Positions 11,876-23,337 of a stretch of DNA of 64,000 bases are shown here, piece after piece. The notes beneath the pieces are model-generated. The model saw nothing but the letters and a program-made list of their open reading frames with translations. It had not been told where the DNA came from and did no database searches. Source of the stretch: Puffinus mauretanicus (Eukaryota > Chordata > Aves > Procellariiformes > Procellariidae); assembly GCA_023333565.1 (NCBI GenBank), contig JAJKFH010002376.1:544467-608466 (forward strand), read 5' to 3'. How positions within the stretch are numbered: position 1 is the first letter of the stretch; every line of letters starts with the position of its first letter. The translations under genes were made by a program, and so were the position numbers.

Positions 11876-12580
11876 AGTGACTGGAAAGCTGCCCAGAGGA
11901 AAAGGACGTGCGGGTGCTGGTTGACAGCTGGCTAAACATGAGCCAGCAGTGTGCCCAGATGGCCAAGAAGGCCAACAGCATCCTGGCCTGTATCAGAAAT
12001 AGTGTGGCCAGCAGGAATAGGGAGGTGATCGTGCCCCTGTAATCGGCACTGGTGAGGCCGCACCTCGAATATTGTGTTCATTTTTGGACCCCTCACTACA
12101 AGAAAGACATTGAGGTGCTGGAGCGTATCCAGAGAAGGGCAATGAAGGTGGTGAAGGGTCTGGAGCACAAGTCTTTTGAGGAATGGTTGAGGGAACTGGG
12201 GTTGTTTAGTCTGGAGAAGAGGAGGCTGAGGGGAGACCTCATCACGCTCTACAACTACCTGAAAGGAGGTTGTGGTGAGGTGGGTGTTGGTCTCTTCTCC
12301 CAAGTAACTAGCGATAAGACGAGAGGAAATGGCCTCAAGTTGCGCCAAGGGAGGTTTGGATTGGACATTAGGAGAAATTTCTTTACTGAAAGAGTGGTCA
12401 AGCCTTGGAACAGGTTGCCCAGGGAAGTGGTTGAGTTGGTGACTCAACCACTGGAAATATTTAAAAGAAGTGTAGATGAGGCGCTTAGGGACATGGTTTA
12501 GTGGGCATGGTGGTGTTGGGTTGACGGTTGGACTCGATGATCTTAGAGGTCTTTTCCAACCTTAATGATTCTATGATTCC
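11457..12580 (+). mobile_element. CR1 LINE, 5'-truncated, nested in LTR
   Basis: It begins inside the RT gene, near a decayed version of the block before '[25 protein letters not shown]', and runs through RT, the C-terminal domain and the short 3' UTR to the terminal ATTCTATG-type unit (12569-12579). It carries somewhat more 5' sequence than the copy at 374-1410 and is closely related to it. At the junctions about two LTR bases are lost and no TSD is visible, which is common for CR1. Confidence 0.95.
12052..12501 (+). pseudogene. CR1 ORF2 C-terminal fragment
   Basis: A 149-codon frame holding the end of CR1 ORF2: [75 protein letters not shown] and the terminal [13 protein letters not shown]. 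It is cut off from the RT core by the frameshift near 11690 and by stop codons, including a TAA near 12041. Non-functional relic. Confidence 0.85.
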
Positions 12581-12813
12581 TTAATTTTCTTCATAGTAGC
12601 TAGTATGGGGCTATTTTTTGGATTTGTGCTGAAAACACTATTGATAACACAGGGATGTTTTTGTATTGCTGAGCAGTGCTTACACAGAGTCAAGGCCTTT
12701 TCTGCTTCTCACACCACCCCACCAGAAAGTAGGCTGGGGGTGCACAAGAAATTAGGAGGGGACACAGCTGGGACAGCTGACCCCAACTGACCAAAGTGGT
12801 ATTCCATACCATA

Positions 12814-12821
12814 TGACGTCA
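12814..12821 (+). promoter_or_regulatory. CRE-like palindrome TGACGTCA in LTR U3
   Basis: A perfect 8-bp CREB/ATF consensus site, upstream of the TATA position of the LTR promoter. The copy at 22802-23332 has the same perfect site; three other copies have it with a decayed CpG. Confidence 0.6.
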
Positions 12822-13109
12822 TGCTCAGGGACATTCATAGTGATAGCATTTGTCTTCCCAAGTATCTGTTACATGTGATGGAGCCCCGCTTTCCTGGAGA
12901 TGGCTGAACACCTGCCTGCCAATGGGTAGTGAATGCATTCCTTGTTTTGCTTTGCTTGCATGCGTGGCTTTTGCTTTACCTGTTAAACTGTCTTTATCTC
13001 AACCCACAAGTTTTCTCACTTCTATGCTTCCAGTTCTCTCCTCCACCGCACTGTGGGGAGAGTGAGCAAGGGGTTTAGGTGCCGGCTGGGGTTAAACCAC
13101 GACAACATC

Positions 13110-16100
13110 GAATCAGATAATGACAGACAGATAACCGTTCACCATCTAACCAAACCTAGAATGAATAAGAAGGATTATTTGCAATATTTGTCCTGTTTCT
13201 TGTTATTTGAAAAACTATGAGGTAAAGTGTTTTTTGCGCTTTTACTCAATTTAACTGTGCATTATTTTTCTTTGTTCTAAGCAATGATAATATAAAGTAT
13301 TGTGTCTAATGTAAGCTCTTCAAAATATTCAGAAAGTCTCAGTTTTCAAGATAGTTTTCATTGATGTATTTAATTCAATTAAAAGCTCACAAAATTTTAT
13401 ATAATATGTAGCCACTAATTTACCATGTTTAACCTTAAAAAAATATATTTTTTAATGTTTGCACAATCCAAAGTATATACACAGCAACCAATATTTTAAA
13501 TAGTGTCACACAATTTTGTAGTGTGAAGAGGTAAGGTTTTAGAGTTATTCAGTAACCGTCTTTGTAGAAATTCTGGACTACAATGGAACCTATAAAACAA
13601 GAGACAAGATAGATAACATTTTTGGTAGGGTACACAGTGATAATGAATATGCAAAAGGAATTTGAATGTACATTGCAACACACCTTTCAATAACTTCTTC
13701 CTGTCAATGAGCCTTAAGTATTAATAAATACAATAAATATGACTGAACTCAAATTCAATAATTTAAAATAATTAAAGCAAAACTTTTGATTGTTCCAATC
13801 TATTTTTTGCTTTAGGCTTTGATTTTTTTTAAGTCTTTTTTACTTTCCACTGCACTTTAAGATGAGGACTTTCTTTTTCATTCCTCAAAGACTTAGAAGG
13901 TCAAGAATGTTATTCTTTGGTATAATAAATTATATGTTTTGTTAATTTTCACACAGTTTAATGCATGCATATTGTGTTTTCCATTTGGTAAAAGGCTGTG
14001 GTTTGGGAGCAGAGAGGAATTCTGCCTGATTGCTATGTGCTGGCTGCTACACGTGGCTCCCATGAAACCTTCTTAAAGGAAGGAAGGCTTCCGCTGTAGC
14101 AACTGAGCAAACCACTGGGGAAAAAACTTGAGTTCAGAATGGAGAAAGAGGAAAGAGAAAACGGTAAGCAGTGAAAATGAAAAAGACAGTTACAGGGCTA
14201 GAAAGGAGCAGGAGACTGGAAAGGAGGAAGAATTAGAAGGGAGCAGGACATGTAAGCTCCAGCCAAGTAGGAACAAAATACTTTTTGAAGATACACAAAA
14301 GAGATTGAATGTAGTTTGTTGTCAGTCAGAATCTGTGGATTGGCAGCAAGACTGGAGAGAAGAGAAAATTGGACACAGTAACAGGAAATAATTTATTTTC
14401 AGACCCTTTGTTGGTATTCTGCTTTACCCAAAAGAACTTATTTCCTCCTATTTATAGACATTTATTCTTCTATTGTCTGTTTCACAAATATCTAACTTCA
14501 GAGATTTAAACCCCTCTCTGGTACTGTTGAGATGTTTTCTTTAAAGTAGTGGGGCAGATTGCTTCACCTCACAGCTCTAGCAGACACGAATTTCCATGCA
14601 TTATGCACTGAATTAAAATTTAAGTAGTGAAGTTCTGATTATCATGAAAAATATTCTTTCAAAACAATATGGAATTAGAAAACAAGTAACATCACTTTTT
14701 CTTCATTTGTGTACTTTTAAAATGTAGATAATTTTATTCTAAGCTAAATAATTCTTTTGTAACATATTAACTACTTTATTTGAATAAGGGCACCAAAAAT
14801 ATAATCTATGAATGCTTAAGTGATATGCGGGTATAGCAATCACTCTGATATTTTCCTTGTTGTTTCCTTGTTCATAAGGTGGCACTTGATCTAAAAATTA
14901 GAATTGGTTGTGTTAATCAAGCTGCTCACAGTTTTAATGAATGCCAGTTCATAAGATGTTTGCATGATTAAAAAAGATAATTCCTTTAAATAAAAATTGC
15001 TTTAAAGCTCAAAGCAGTTGAACATTTCTTCTTTGGAGTCACAAGAGAGCCTTAAATTAGTTTTTCACTCATCAGCAACAAATAATAAAGTCGAGCTATG
15101 GAAATTTGTTACACTGTTTACCGATAGACATTTAAAATATCTCAGAAAATGGCCTTTCACTGAAACTGTCTCTCACTTTACTGTTTCCTCATTCAGAAAC
15201 TCAAACAGTCAAATGAGATAGCATAGCAAGCTGGCTCTTTTATATCACTCATAAACTGTCACTGACAGTAAAAAAATTCTTGACTTTTTTGGATTTGTTG
15301 GACCATTTCCATTTATCATGATTCTTTTATTAAAGAATTGAGTTCATTGAAAATATATCTTTGTGGGCAGAAAAACCCAACACCACCTGCCACTCCCCCT
15401 AAAATTCCCCAATCAAACAACAATATGACCCCAAATCCACAACAGGTGATATATCTGAAAGAAAAATGCAATAGAGGAATAGGATACATATGCCTTACAG
15501 TATGCATTCTGGTAAATCAAATAGTGAACCAAACACTGATTGATAAAGAAATAAACAAACAGTGAAATCAGCTCTAGTAAGCTTCTCCCAATGTCATTAA
15601 ATAGAAAAAAACCCAACTCATTCAGGATAGATAAAATAAAGCTGCGGCATTTAAAAAAAAAAAAAAAAAGAAAATGAAATACCATACCTGGCAGTATAAC
15701 TTGTGATATGCTAAGAATAACACAAATTGGGAATCCTTTAATCTAAATTTATAATGATTAATAACTGTTACTGTGCACTGCTGAAGATAGCTTATGTCAG
15801 CCATAATGTATAAAATGTGTTGCTGGGTCAGTTTTGACAAAGCTAGAATTGATATGGTAGATTGGTCTTGGATATTTCGTTACACTCCTCTCACAGCTGT
15901 AAAAGGTAAAACAGATGACAGGATGTGATTGTCCTTACTTCTGCTGCTTTGTGTGAGTGGATAATGCCACATAAAGTAAAACAAGATGCCTATAATATAT
16001 TCTGCTAAACTGGGGATTACCAAGGTTTGCTTCATTGAAGTCGTCTTGCTCTGCAGGAAGTAAAGCCTTCTGACAGCTACCTGTTTCTAGGAAGCTAATG

Positions 16101-16130
16101 GTCAAAGCCACTTTTTTGTTTCCAGTTTAT
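13110..16130. other. Unique AT-rich noncoding DNA
   Basis: No recognisable gene or mobile element. The 87-codon frame at 14128-14391 is Glu/Lys/Arg-rich because the DNA is purine-rich and has no family resemblance. Poly(A)/poly(T)-like runs occur near 15652-15669. Confidence 0.5.
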
Positions 16131-16345
16131 CATCATTGTTTTTGCTGAAAGCCGTGCAGTTTAGCAGAATAATAAGCCACAGAAGCATATGCCCCTTGAC
16201 AACCTAGTGTTGCTGATAGAAAACTGAATTGGTAAGTATGATTCGCTGGGAAAACACCTGCAGCTCCAGACGTCTCCTCAGAAAGATGAGGATTATGACG
16301 AAATCGCTCAGTTACGGGACAATCTGTCAAAGACATACTGAAGCA
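16131..16345. other. CpG-bearing island in AT-rich DNA with short open frame
   Basis: In an area where CpG is rare, 16242-16320 contains at least five CpGs (in gattCGctg, agaCGtct, tgaCGaa, aatCGctc and taCGgga). A plus-strand frame between an in-frame TGA near 16226 and a TGA near 16338 reads an acidic, protein-like tail containing KDEDYDEIAQLRDNLSKTY. I do not recognise the product. A terminal coding exon, a decayed processed gene or a conserved noncoding element would each fit; chance is also possible for so short a frame. Confidence 0.25.
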
Positions 16346-19300
16346 TTTTGATTTAGTTTAATCTTTTAAGTCTTTGTGGCTGTCATTTTGGCCTCTAGTT
16401 TTATCATGCAGCTTCAGTAGTGTGAGATTTTGTAATTTTTGTGATTTGGTTTATGTACTATACTTATTCATTTCTTAAAGACCACTAGATGAAGGGGACA
16501 GCTTCCATTTTCTGAGGCAGAGTTGATTCCCTATGTTGCACAGTATTATATTTTTCACTGAAAATAGTTTGTTCTTTTTACTTTCGTTTTTTCTTGGTAT
16601 GAAATAGAAGTTTGAGAACAAGATGTAATTCGAATGTATGGGGAAAAAAAAACGTAAACAAAATCAAAACAGACTAATCCTGTTACTGTTTTATAACCAG
16701 TTAGAAACAATAAGGATTGGAACTAAATGACAGTTAGCCTGACCAAAATGCCAAAATATATTAGACAGATGGTTTCCTCTGGAGGTATAGAAAAACAAAT
16801 TAAAAGTCCTTACTGAGGGTTTCAAAATAAACTGTAAATGTTAAATTTAATGTTTGATGAAGAAAAACTGTTTTCAGTTACTGATTAAAAAATTCTGTGC
16901 AACTTTTATAATAGTCTTTTCATTTCATCAACTGAATTTCTTGAAGGAAACTTATCAAAATAGTTTGCCAAGTTATATTAACTTAATCTGAGAGACTTAA
17001 TCATCTCTATATTTCCCTTTCTGACTGTAAATCCTCTGCTAGGTTTAATCTCCTAGAGGATGTAGTGGTAGCATTTTTTTCCTCCAAGTGTTGCGCACAC
17101 ACACACACACACACACAAACCCTGCTTAATTGAGTCTTCCAGAAATGCTTCGTTGCTTTTTCCACGGAATACACCTCTTTAGCTGTAAATTGCCACGTAG
17201 CTTGCAAAGCAACATATTTCACAAGAAATCCCGCTGACATCAAGATGGAAATTTTAGTGCATTTGATTAATATTGTTTGAAAGGAAACGCTCTGACAAGG
17301 GAAAAAAAAATCCTCTGACATATGTCACTCCTTTAAAGCTTGAGCTGAGACTGAAAACACATACTGCCTATTAACCAGCAATTCTTTGTGTTTGTCACCC
17401 AGGCTCCTCTGTGCTGCTGAAATCCCTTTAGAAGACTTTAAGGAGTGTTAATGAAAGATTACAAGAAATGCAGTTATATAAGAATTTTGAGCAGTATAAT
17501 CACAATAAAAATTATCAAAGCAAACACTATACATCTTAAACCACATTTTCAATAGCCTGAAATTTGCAATGAGTATGGATATTCTGCAGAAGAGATAGGA
17601 TTAACCTGAAAGGTTAAGCAAGGAGTTAATTTGGATATACTGGAGCTGATGACCACTCTCCAACCTGCAGGAAATAATCAGTTGCTTAATGCATAAATAT
17701 AATAAATCCACAGACAAAGAAGGGTGGGATGAAAACGAATTGATTCAAAGAAATGACAAGTTGCAAGAAGAAGATAAAGTGGAGGGTATATTCTACATTG
17801 GGAGGAAATTATTTTTCTGATACATAAACCATTATATCAGTTTGATAAAAGTGCAAAATAATTGATTCTAATGATACTGAGTGACTGAAAATGGTGTTAC
17901 ATGAGGATATTTTAAAAACTGCATAGCATTGTAATTTTTTTTTTTCTAAGAATGGTTTAAGTCCATTTATCTTCCAGTGACCATCATGATTTTAAATTAG
18001 TTTAACATTTTAAACAAAAATTACTCTACATGTTTTGCATCGAATAGTATCATGATGCTTACTAAGGAACATAGGGTGAAACTGGCAAGGGAGACTTTAC
18101 AAAGTAAGCACGGTGACATTAATTAGGCAGGATCAGTTGTGAGAAATAGAGCAATTTATCAAAATTATTTTTGCTTTAATCATTAAGGGCACTATTGTCT
18201 GTATTATAAACATTAAAGGGATTATAGCTTCTAAGTTTTAATTTGACCAATTTTCTTTTGTTAACTCACTTTCAGAAAAGAATGACTTTCAAGAGAGCGA
18301 AACATCTGAATTAGGTACACAGGGATAGCATTAGCTTTGTGAGAGAACTTTACAGGAAATAAATTAGAGGGGACTATGTTCCAATATTTCTCTGAGTTAT
18401 CAGAATATAAAAACTTGCAAAGGAAGTTTCAAACACATCTACTCTTAAGAATTCTCTTGTCTCAGATACATACTAAATAGAAGACTCTCTTGTTCTCTTG
18501 CACAGTGCTGTCTTTTGTGAGAGAGTCTTAAAGATTTGTATGATCTGATATCTTAACATTTGGAGTTAGGCCTATTTTGAAAGAAATGTTCAGAAGAAGT
18601 AAAAGTTAAGTTCAATATCCATTTTTATCTTTAAAAAATAAATCCAGAAGACAGTTCTGTTTCACACGATTTATTATGATATGTTCCTCCAATTCAGTTA
18701 GATCACGCAACCATTTAATGTGGCTACTATTCTTGAAGCCTTAGGAACAGGCACTCTTGTTGTTGTTGTTATACTTATACTACAAAATTATAGATCATTC
18801 AGAATATAAAAATGGAGATGGATCATTTCATTCAAACTAGAATAGATAAGGAAGGAAATATTTAAAGTTTCAGCATTTTTAAAGGTCCAAGGAGACTGAA
18901 TGTGAGTATTGTAGCATTTTTTTGAATAGGTTCTTTGAAATGCAGAAGTACGTAAAACCATAAACTTTACTTTCTCGCTTTTATAGAAAAAACAAGTATT
19001 TAAATAAGTGTATTTTTAATACCTAGTTAAATACAGTTATTTTTATTTTATCAAGACTGTAGGCTAGGCACTGAAATGTGGCTATTGATATTCATCTGTA
19101 ATGAGTTTTATACATTGGTCAAATGGCATTTGAATACTTCATGAAACAAAATATATGATTCTTATTCCTCTTATTCTTACTATTAAATTGCTAGCTTGTT
19201 TCCTAATGCTGCATCAAAGTAGAGACACACATAATAAAGGAAAAGCATGGGACCTGGAATGGAACTACTTCTGAAACTTTTTAATGGATATTCATAATAT

Positions 19301-22300
19301 GTACAAGTAGAGATACATACCTTTTGTGTCATAGACTTTACATCAAACACCCAAAGCTAATAAACACCGCCCTACCATTCATAAACAAATTCAACTTCAG
19401 AGATACCAGCTGTCACTGTTATATATTTCTGGTTATTTGTATTTCAGAATCAAAATAATCTAAATTGAGCAGAATAACTCTGGTCCCAAAACACATCTAA
19501 ACTATCTGATAAAAGACTACTGCTTGAAAAGAAGAAAACATAAACAGACTTCTGAGAGAGTTTATGCACATCGAACACTTGGGTATGTAAATGCTACTTC
19601 CACCTGAATATATGATTATTCTCTGGTGGATGAGGGCAAGATTTGACTACACAAGGGTTCTTTACAGACTTCATTTCCCATTGAAAGGGATGCCTCTTCC
19701 CTCCAAATAGAAGTTTTTGAAGGCTGTGCAAATGTTTGAAATTTGAAAATAAAAGATATAAGTGAACAGCTATTATTATTGCACTATCTCAAGGAATGTA
19801 TTGTGCATTTACTAGGATGCATTCCATTCAAATATCAGTTACAGAGCAAAAAGTGTTTAAGGAATCACTGAGTTAAGACAAGAGGGGAAGGGAAAAAAAA
19901 AAGAAAAAAAAAGAAATATTGCCCCATTCCCTAGTTGAACACTATAGGAAACCAGGTAACAATGCAGTACTTCTCAGTGATATCATTATACTGAGAGGTA
20001 CTTTTTAAGTAGAAGTCATGAACCATAAAGGTTTTAGTAATGTGGAGCAGAACAATACAACTGATAATGTATCTTCCTTGCTGCAAACAAACTAGACATC
20101 CTTGTAACATGAATCCCTTTTTGCTATTGCAGCAGTTTTGAACACAGCAAGGTGCCTTTGAGGTCTACAGTTCTGTGAAAAAAAGATGAAAAAAGTATGA
20201 ATTAAGTAACAGAAAAAGAAGCTAAGAATGTTTTCTTTTCAGATACAGAAGGAATTATTTAAAATAATAAAAGGAGATTTGCTCTCCCAAACAACTCAAT
20301 ACACAGTAGGTTCGGGATAAGGAATAAAACAAATTTTAGAAAACTCTGAGCACGCACTGAATGCGACAGTCTCAAATCAGACATTAATGAAGAGTGGCAT
20401 GAATCAACTGCCTATAGCGCAATTAACCATAGTTATGTGTAGTCAGTGTGCCAAGTTCCTGTGAGAATTACAGTAGCATTCATTGAATTTGTATGGATAT
20501 AAAACACAACTTATTCTGAGAAAAATATCATGAAAGACTTCCTCTTCTTTGACTAGAACTGAATGTGGGGGACTCAAATTTTGTGATAGGTCATATGCAG
20601 TATTAATACCATAACTAGTGAGCGATCTGAGAGGTAAACATTACCTTGGATTTCTTAGTTTTGTATTATCTTGTTAGACTGCTGTGTAGTGAAGGCTAAA
20701 AATCTGTGAAAATTTTAGAAAATTTAGGAAAATAACATTTATTCTTTTTTGGCTAAACAATTAATTCAATAGAGTGGTAACGACAGAAATGTGTCTGTTA
20801 TCCAGGATTTAATAAAATATTTTTGATACACCCAGGTCAAAAATATTTGAATAAATTCTCTGTGACCTAATCATCAATCTAGCATTGATTATAAAGAATT
20901 GGAACTATACAAAAAAGACTACAGTTAAATTTCTCTTTGAAACCAAATTTTTTATCTTTTCAAAAGTTCAGAAGAGAAGTTGAATCAGTGAGAAGATTAA
21001 TATCTAACATTGGTACATGCACTAGATTTTACTGGGTCTCAAACTGATACAAAGAAGTCAGAATGACTTTACATTTCCATGTATATATTAACTTATCGGA
21101 AATATTTTTCTCTTTGATTCTATGACATTTTTCAAAACAATTATTTATTCATCTTTGATCCTCTAATTTGAATGTTACTGTTCCAATAGCTGATGCTTAC
21201 TCCTACTTGGAAAATTGCTGGAAACATTCTTATCTTTGCACTGTGATTAGTACAAGAAGATTCTGTCTTGCTTGGAGCTTCTCAGTACTATGACCATAAA
21301 AGTAAGCAATAATAGTCATAATGAAGGATTATATCCTGCTACCTCTACTCCTGCTGACTAATAACTACAGTGAATTTTAGTATTTGAGAAATAAGTGAAG
21401 AAATCAGTGATTAGCCATATATGATTCTTCACTGCCAAATTATCTCAGGATTAAATTTCTAATTTTTAAAGAATATTTTGTAATGTTTTGTTTCTGAAAA
21501 GCACTACATAAAAGATAATTTTATTTAACACTAAGCAGTAAGACCTTGACAATGCAGGAACACTTTTGAAAACTGAGATGAATCATTAGAATTGTAAAGC
21601 TAAAGCACATTATGCCATTCTTTGGATGCTGTCATTCAAGTAAAGTGGTTGTGGTTCAGCACAGGTTGATCCCCTTAGAGAGAGCATTGAGTTACAGCAA
21701 ACCAAGGTCACTTTATTTCTGAATGACAAAATCCATACAGGAGCACTAATGTACTTATCCTCCCAACTTAAGCCAAGTGGTCTTAACTTTCCTGAAAGTT
21801 TCCATGTAGACCCACCTTAAAGGATTTACAGAAAAGCTTTAAGAACTATTGTGAGCATCATAAAAATATAGAAAAGTGCTGAAGTGTTTTCTTTAAACTT
21901 GTTTTAGAAAATTGGAATATCAGTTTGCATTAAATGTGAATAGGATGTGCATGTTGTTTTCTACAGTTACAATTTATAGATATTTTCACTTCAGTGTTCA
22001 CAGCTAATTCACATGTGACTTTAGTTGTTAAACTTCCTAGTAAATGTACCCAATATTGGCACTTACTTAGTACCAGTGATAATCTGAAAAAAAATGTAGA
22101 CTTGCACATAATTTCTGCAACCCCACAGTTCCTTACTATTTTAGTTTATAGTAGCCAAGTGCCTTAGTATGTTCTCACTGGCAATTTCAAAAGGAATAAT
22201 GTAAGGGGTGAAAAGAAATACGATGAGCAAAGATTTTAAATTCGTATTAACATACAGCAGAGTCAAAGGTCCCATGGTGAATGAAATGGTGAAGGTTATT

Positions 22301-22796
22301 TGATTGACACCTACATTTTGCGGTCTTACCGTTGCTGAAACTCATGGTGAAATTTGTTGGCCATGTACAGGGATCTAGTACCATTTTAGATTCTGTATAA
22401 TGTACAGGAGATTTGAATGGGACTATAGATATGACATATGACCTATGGGAGATCCACACCCTTTAGTAGCTGCAGAAAGAACAGGCAAGGTACCCAGACA
22501 TGCTACGAATACCCTATATGTAGACATTCAATCAAATTGAATCACATCTTCTAATTCAATGAAGAATTGATAGGTTGGCATCTCAAACTCTCTATAGAAA
22601 TCAAAAAAATGATTTGATTTTCTGGTTGCTCATTACATTTTCTTGCTCTATTGGAAAGTCATGCAAAAATAGATTCCTGCTTTGTCAAGAACGTTATTTA
22701 ACTCATGAAATCTACTGTTCCTTTTGGCTTTCTTTCCTGAGTCAGCCTTTGACTTGGATTATGTCCCAGAGGGGAAAACAAGGAATGTGAGAAATG
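16346..22796. other. Unique AT-rich noncoding DNA, about 6.5 kb
   Basis: No gene or named mobile element was recognised. It contains a (CA)n repeat at 17096-17117 and a short TTG repeat near 18758-18770. Confidence 0.5.
17096..17117 (+). repeat. (CA)n microsatellite
   Basis: About eleven CA units following GCG. Confidence 0.95.
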
Positions 22797-22801
22797 ACAT
22801 C

Positions 22802-23332
22802 TGGCCTGGTTTCGGCTGGGATAGGGTTAAGTTTCTTCCTAGCGCTGTGTTTTGGATTTAGTATGAGGAGAATGTTGATAACACACTGATGTTTTCAGTT
22901 GTTGCTAAGTGCCCTCCTAGTCCAAGGACAGCTCCCGTGCCTACTGACTGAGCTAGGTACACAAGATGGGAGGGAACATGATCAGGACAGCCAGCCCAGC
23001 TGTCCTGGGGCTGGAATACCATGGGGTATTCCATACCATGTGACGTCACGCTCAGTATATGAAGGGTAGGCATGATCCAGGAAGTACCGATTGCTACTTG
23101 GTTATCGGTCAGCGCGGGTGGTGAGCAATTGCATTGTGCATCACTCATTTTGTATATTCTATCATTATTATTATTATTTTCCCTTTTTTGTTCTATTAAA
23201 CTGTCTTTATCTCAACCCACAAGTTTTTCTCACTCTTACCCTTCTGATTCTGTCCCCATCCCACTGGGGGTGTGGGGGGAGTGAGTGAGCGGCTGCATGG
23301 ATTTTGGTTGCCTGCCAGATTAAACCATGACA
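22802..23332 (+). mobile_element. Family A solo LTR, plus orientation, about 531 bp
   Basis: Starts TGGCCTGGTTTCGGCTGGG and ends ACCATGACA. The CRE-like palindrome TGACGTCA lies at 23041-23048, a TATA-like TATATGAAG at about 23056, and ATTAAA just before the conserved CTGTCTTTATCTCAACCCAC segment at about 23193-23220. ACATC precedes it (22797-22801). The right side reads GACACATC, so the TSD is ACATC if one A at the border is shared or lost. No internal retroviral genes flank it. Confidence 0.9.
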
Positions 23333-23337
23333 CATCA

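Larger units (their letters stand above)
11434..13104 (+). mobile_element. Family A solo LTR split by a nested CR1
   Basis: The LTR is in two pieces. The first 23 bases (11434-11456) match the start of the family (19 of 23 positions against the copy at 40196-40745, read on its LTR strand). The rest resumes at 12581 and runs to the terminal GACA at 13101-13104. The 5 bp ACATC occurs immediately before the first piece (11429-11433) and immediately after the last (13105-13109), so this is one insertion with a perfect 5-bp TSD, later interrupted by CR1. Without the CR1 the LTR is about 547 bp, matching its relatives. No internal retroviral genes are present, so it is a solo LTR. A 5-bp TSD fits class III (ERVL-like) or class I avian retroviruses. 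The class is inferred. Confidence 0.9.

Noticed and set aside
11494..12447. Minus-strand open frames of 120 and 171 codons
   Set aside because: Antisense shadows of the nested CR1, repeating the antisense pattern seen at the first CR1 copy.
12850..13065. 71-codon plus-strand frame starting MSSQVSVTCDGAPLSWRWL
   Set aside because: Lies entirely in the family A LTR, and equivalent frames occur in other copies; not a gene.
14128..14391. 87-codon Glu/Lys/Arg-rich frame
   Set aside because: Composition is explained by a purine-rich stretch; no motif, no ATG start and no neighbouring exon-like signals.
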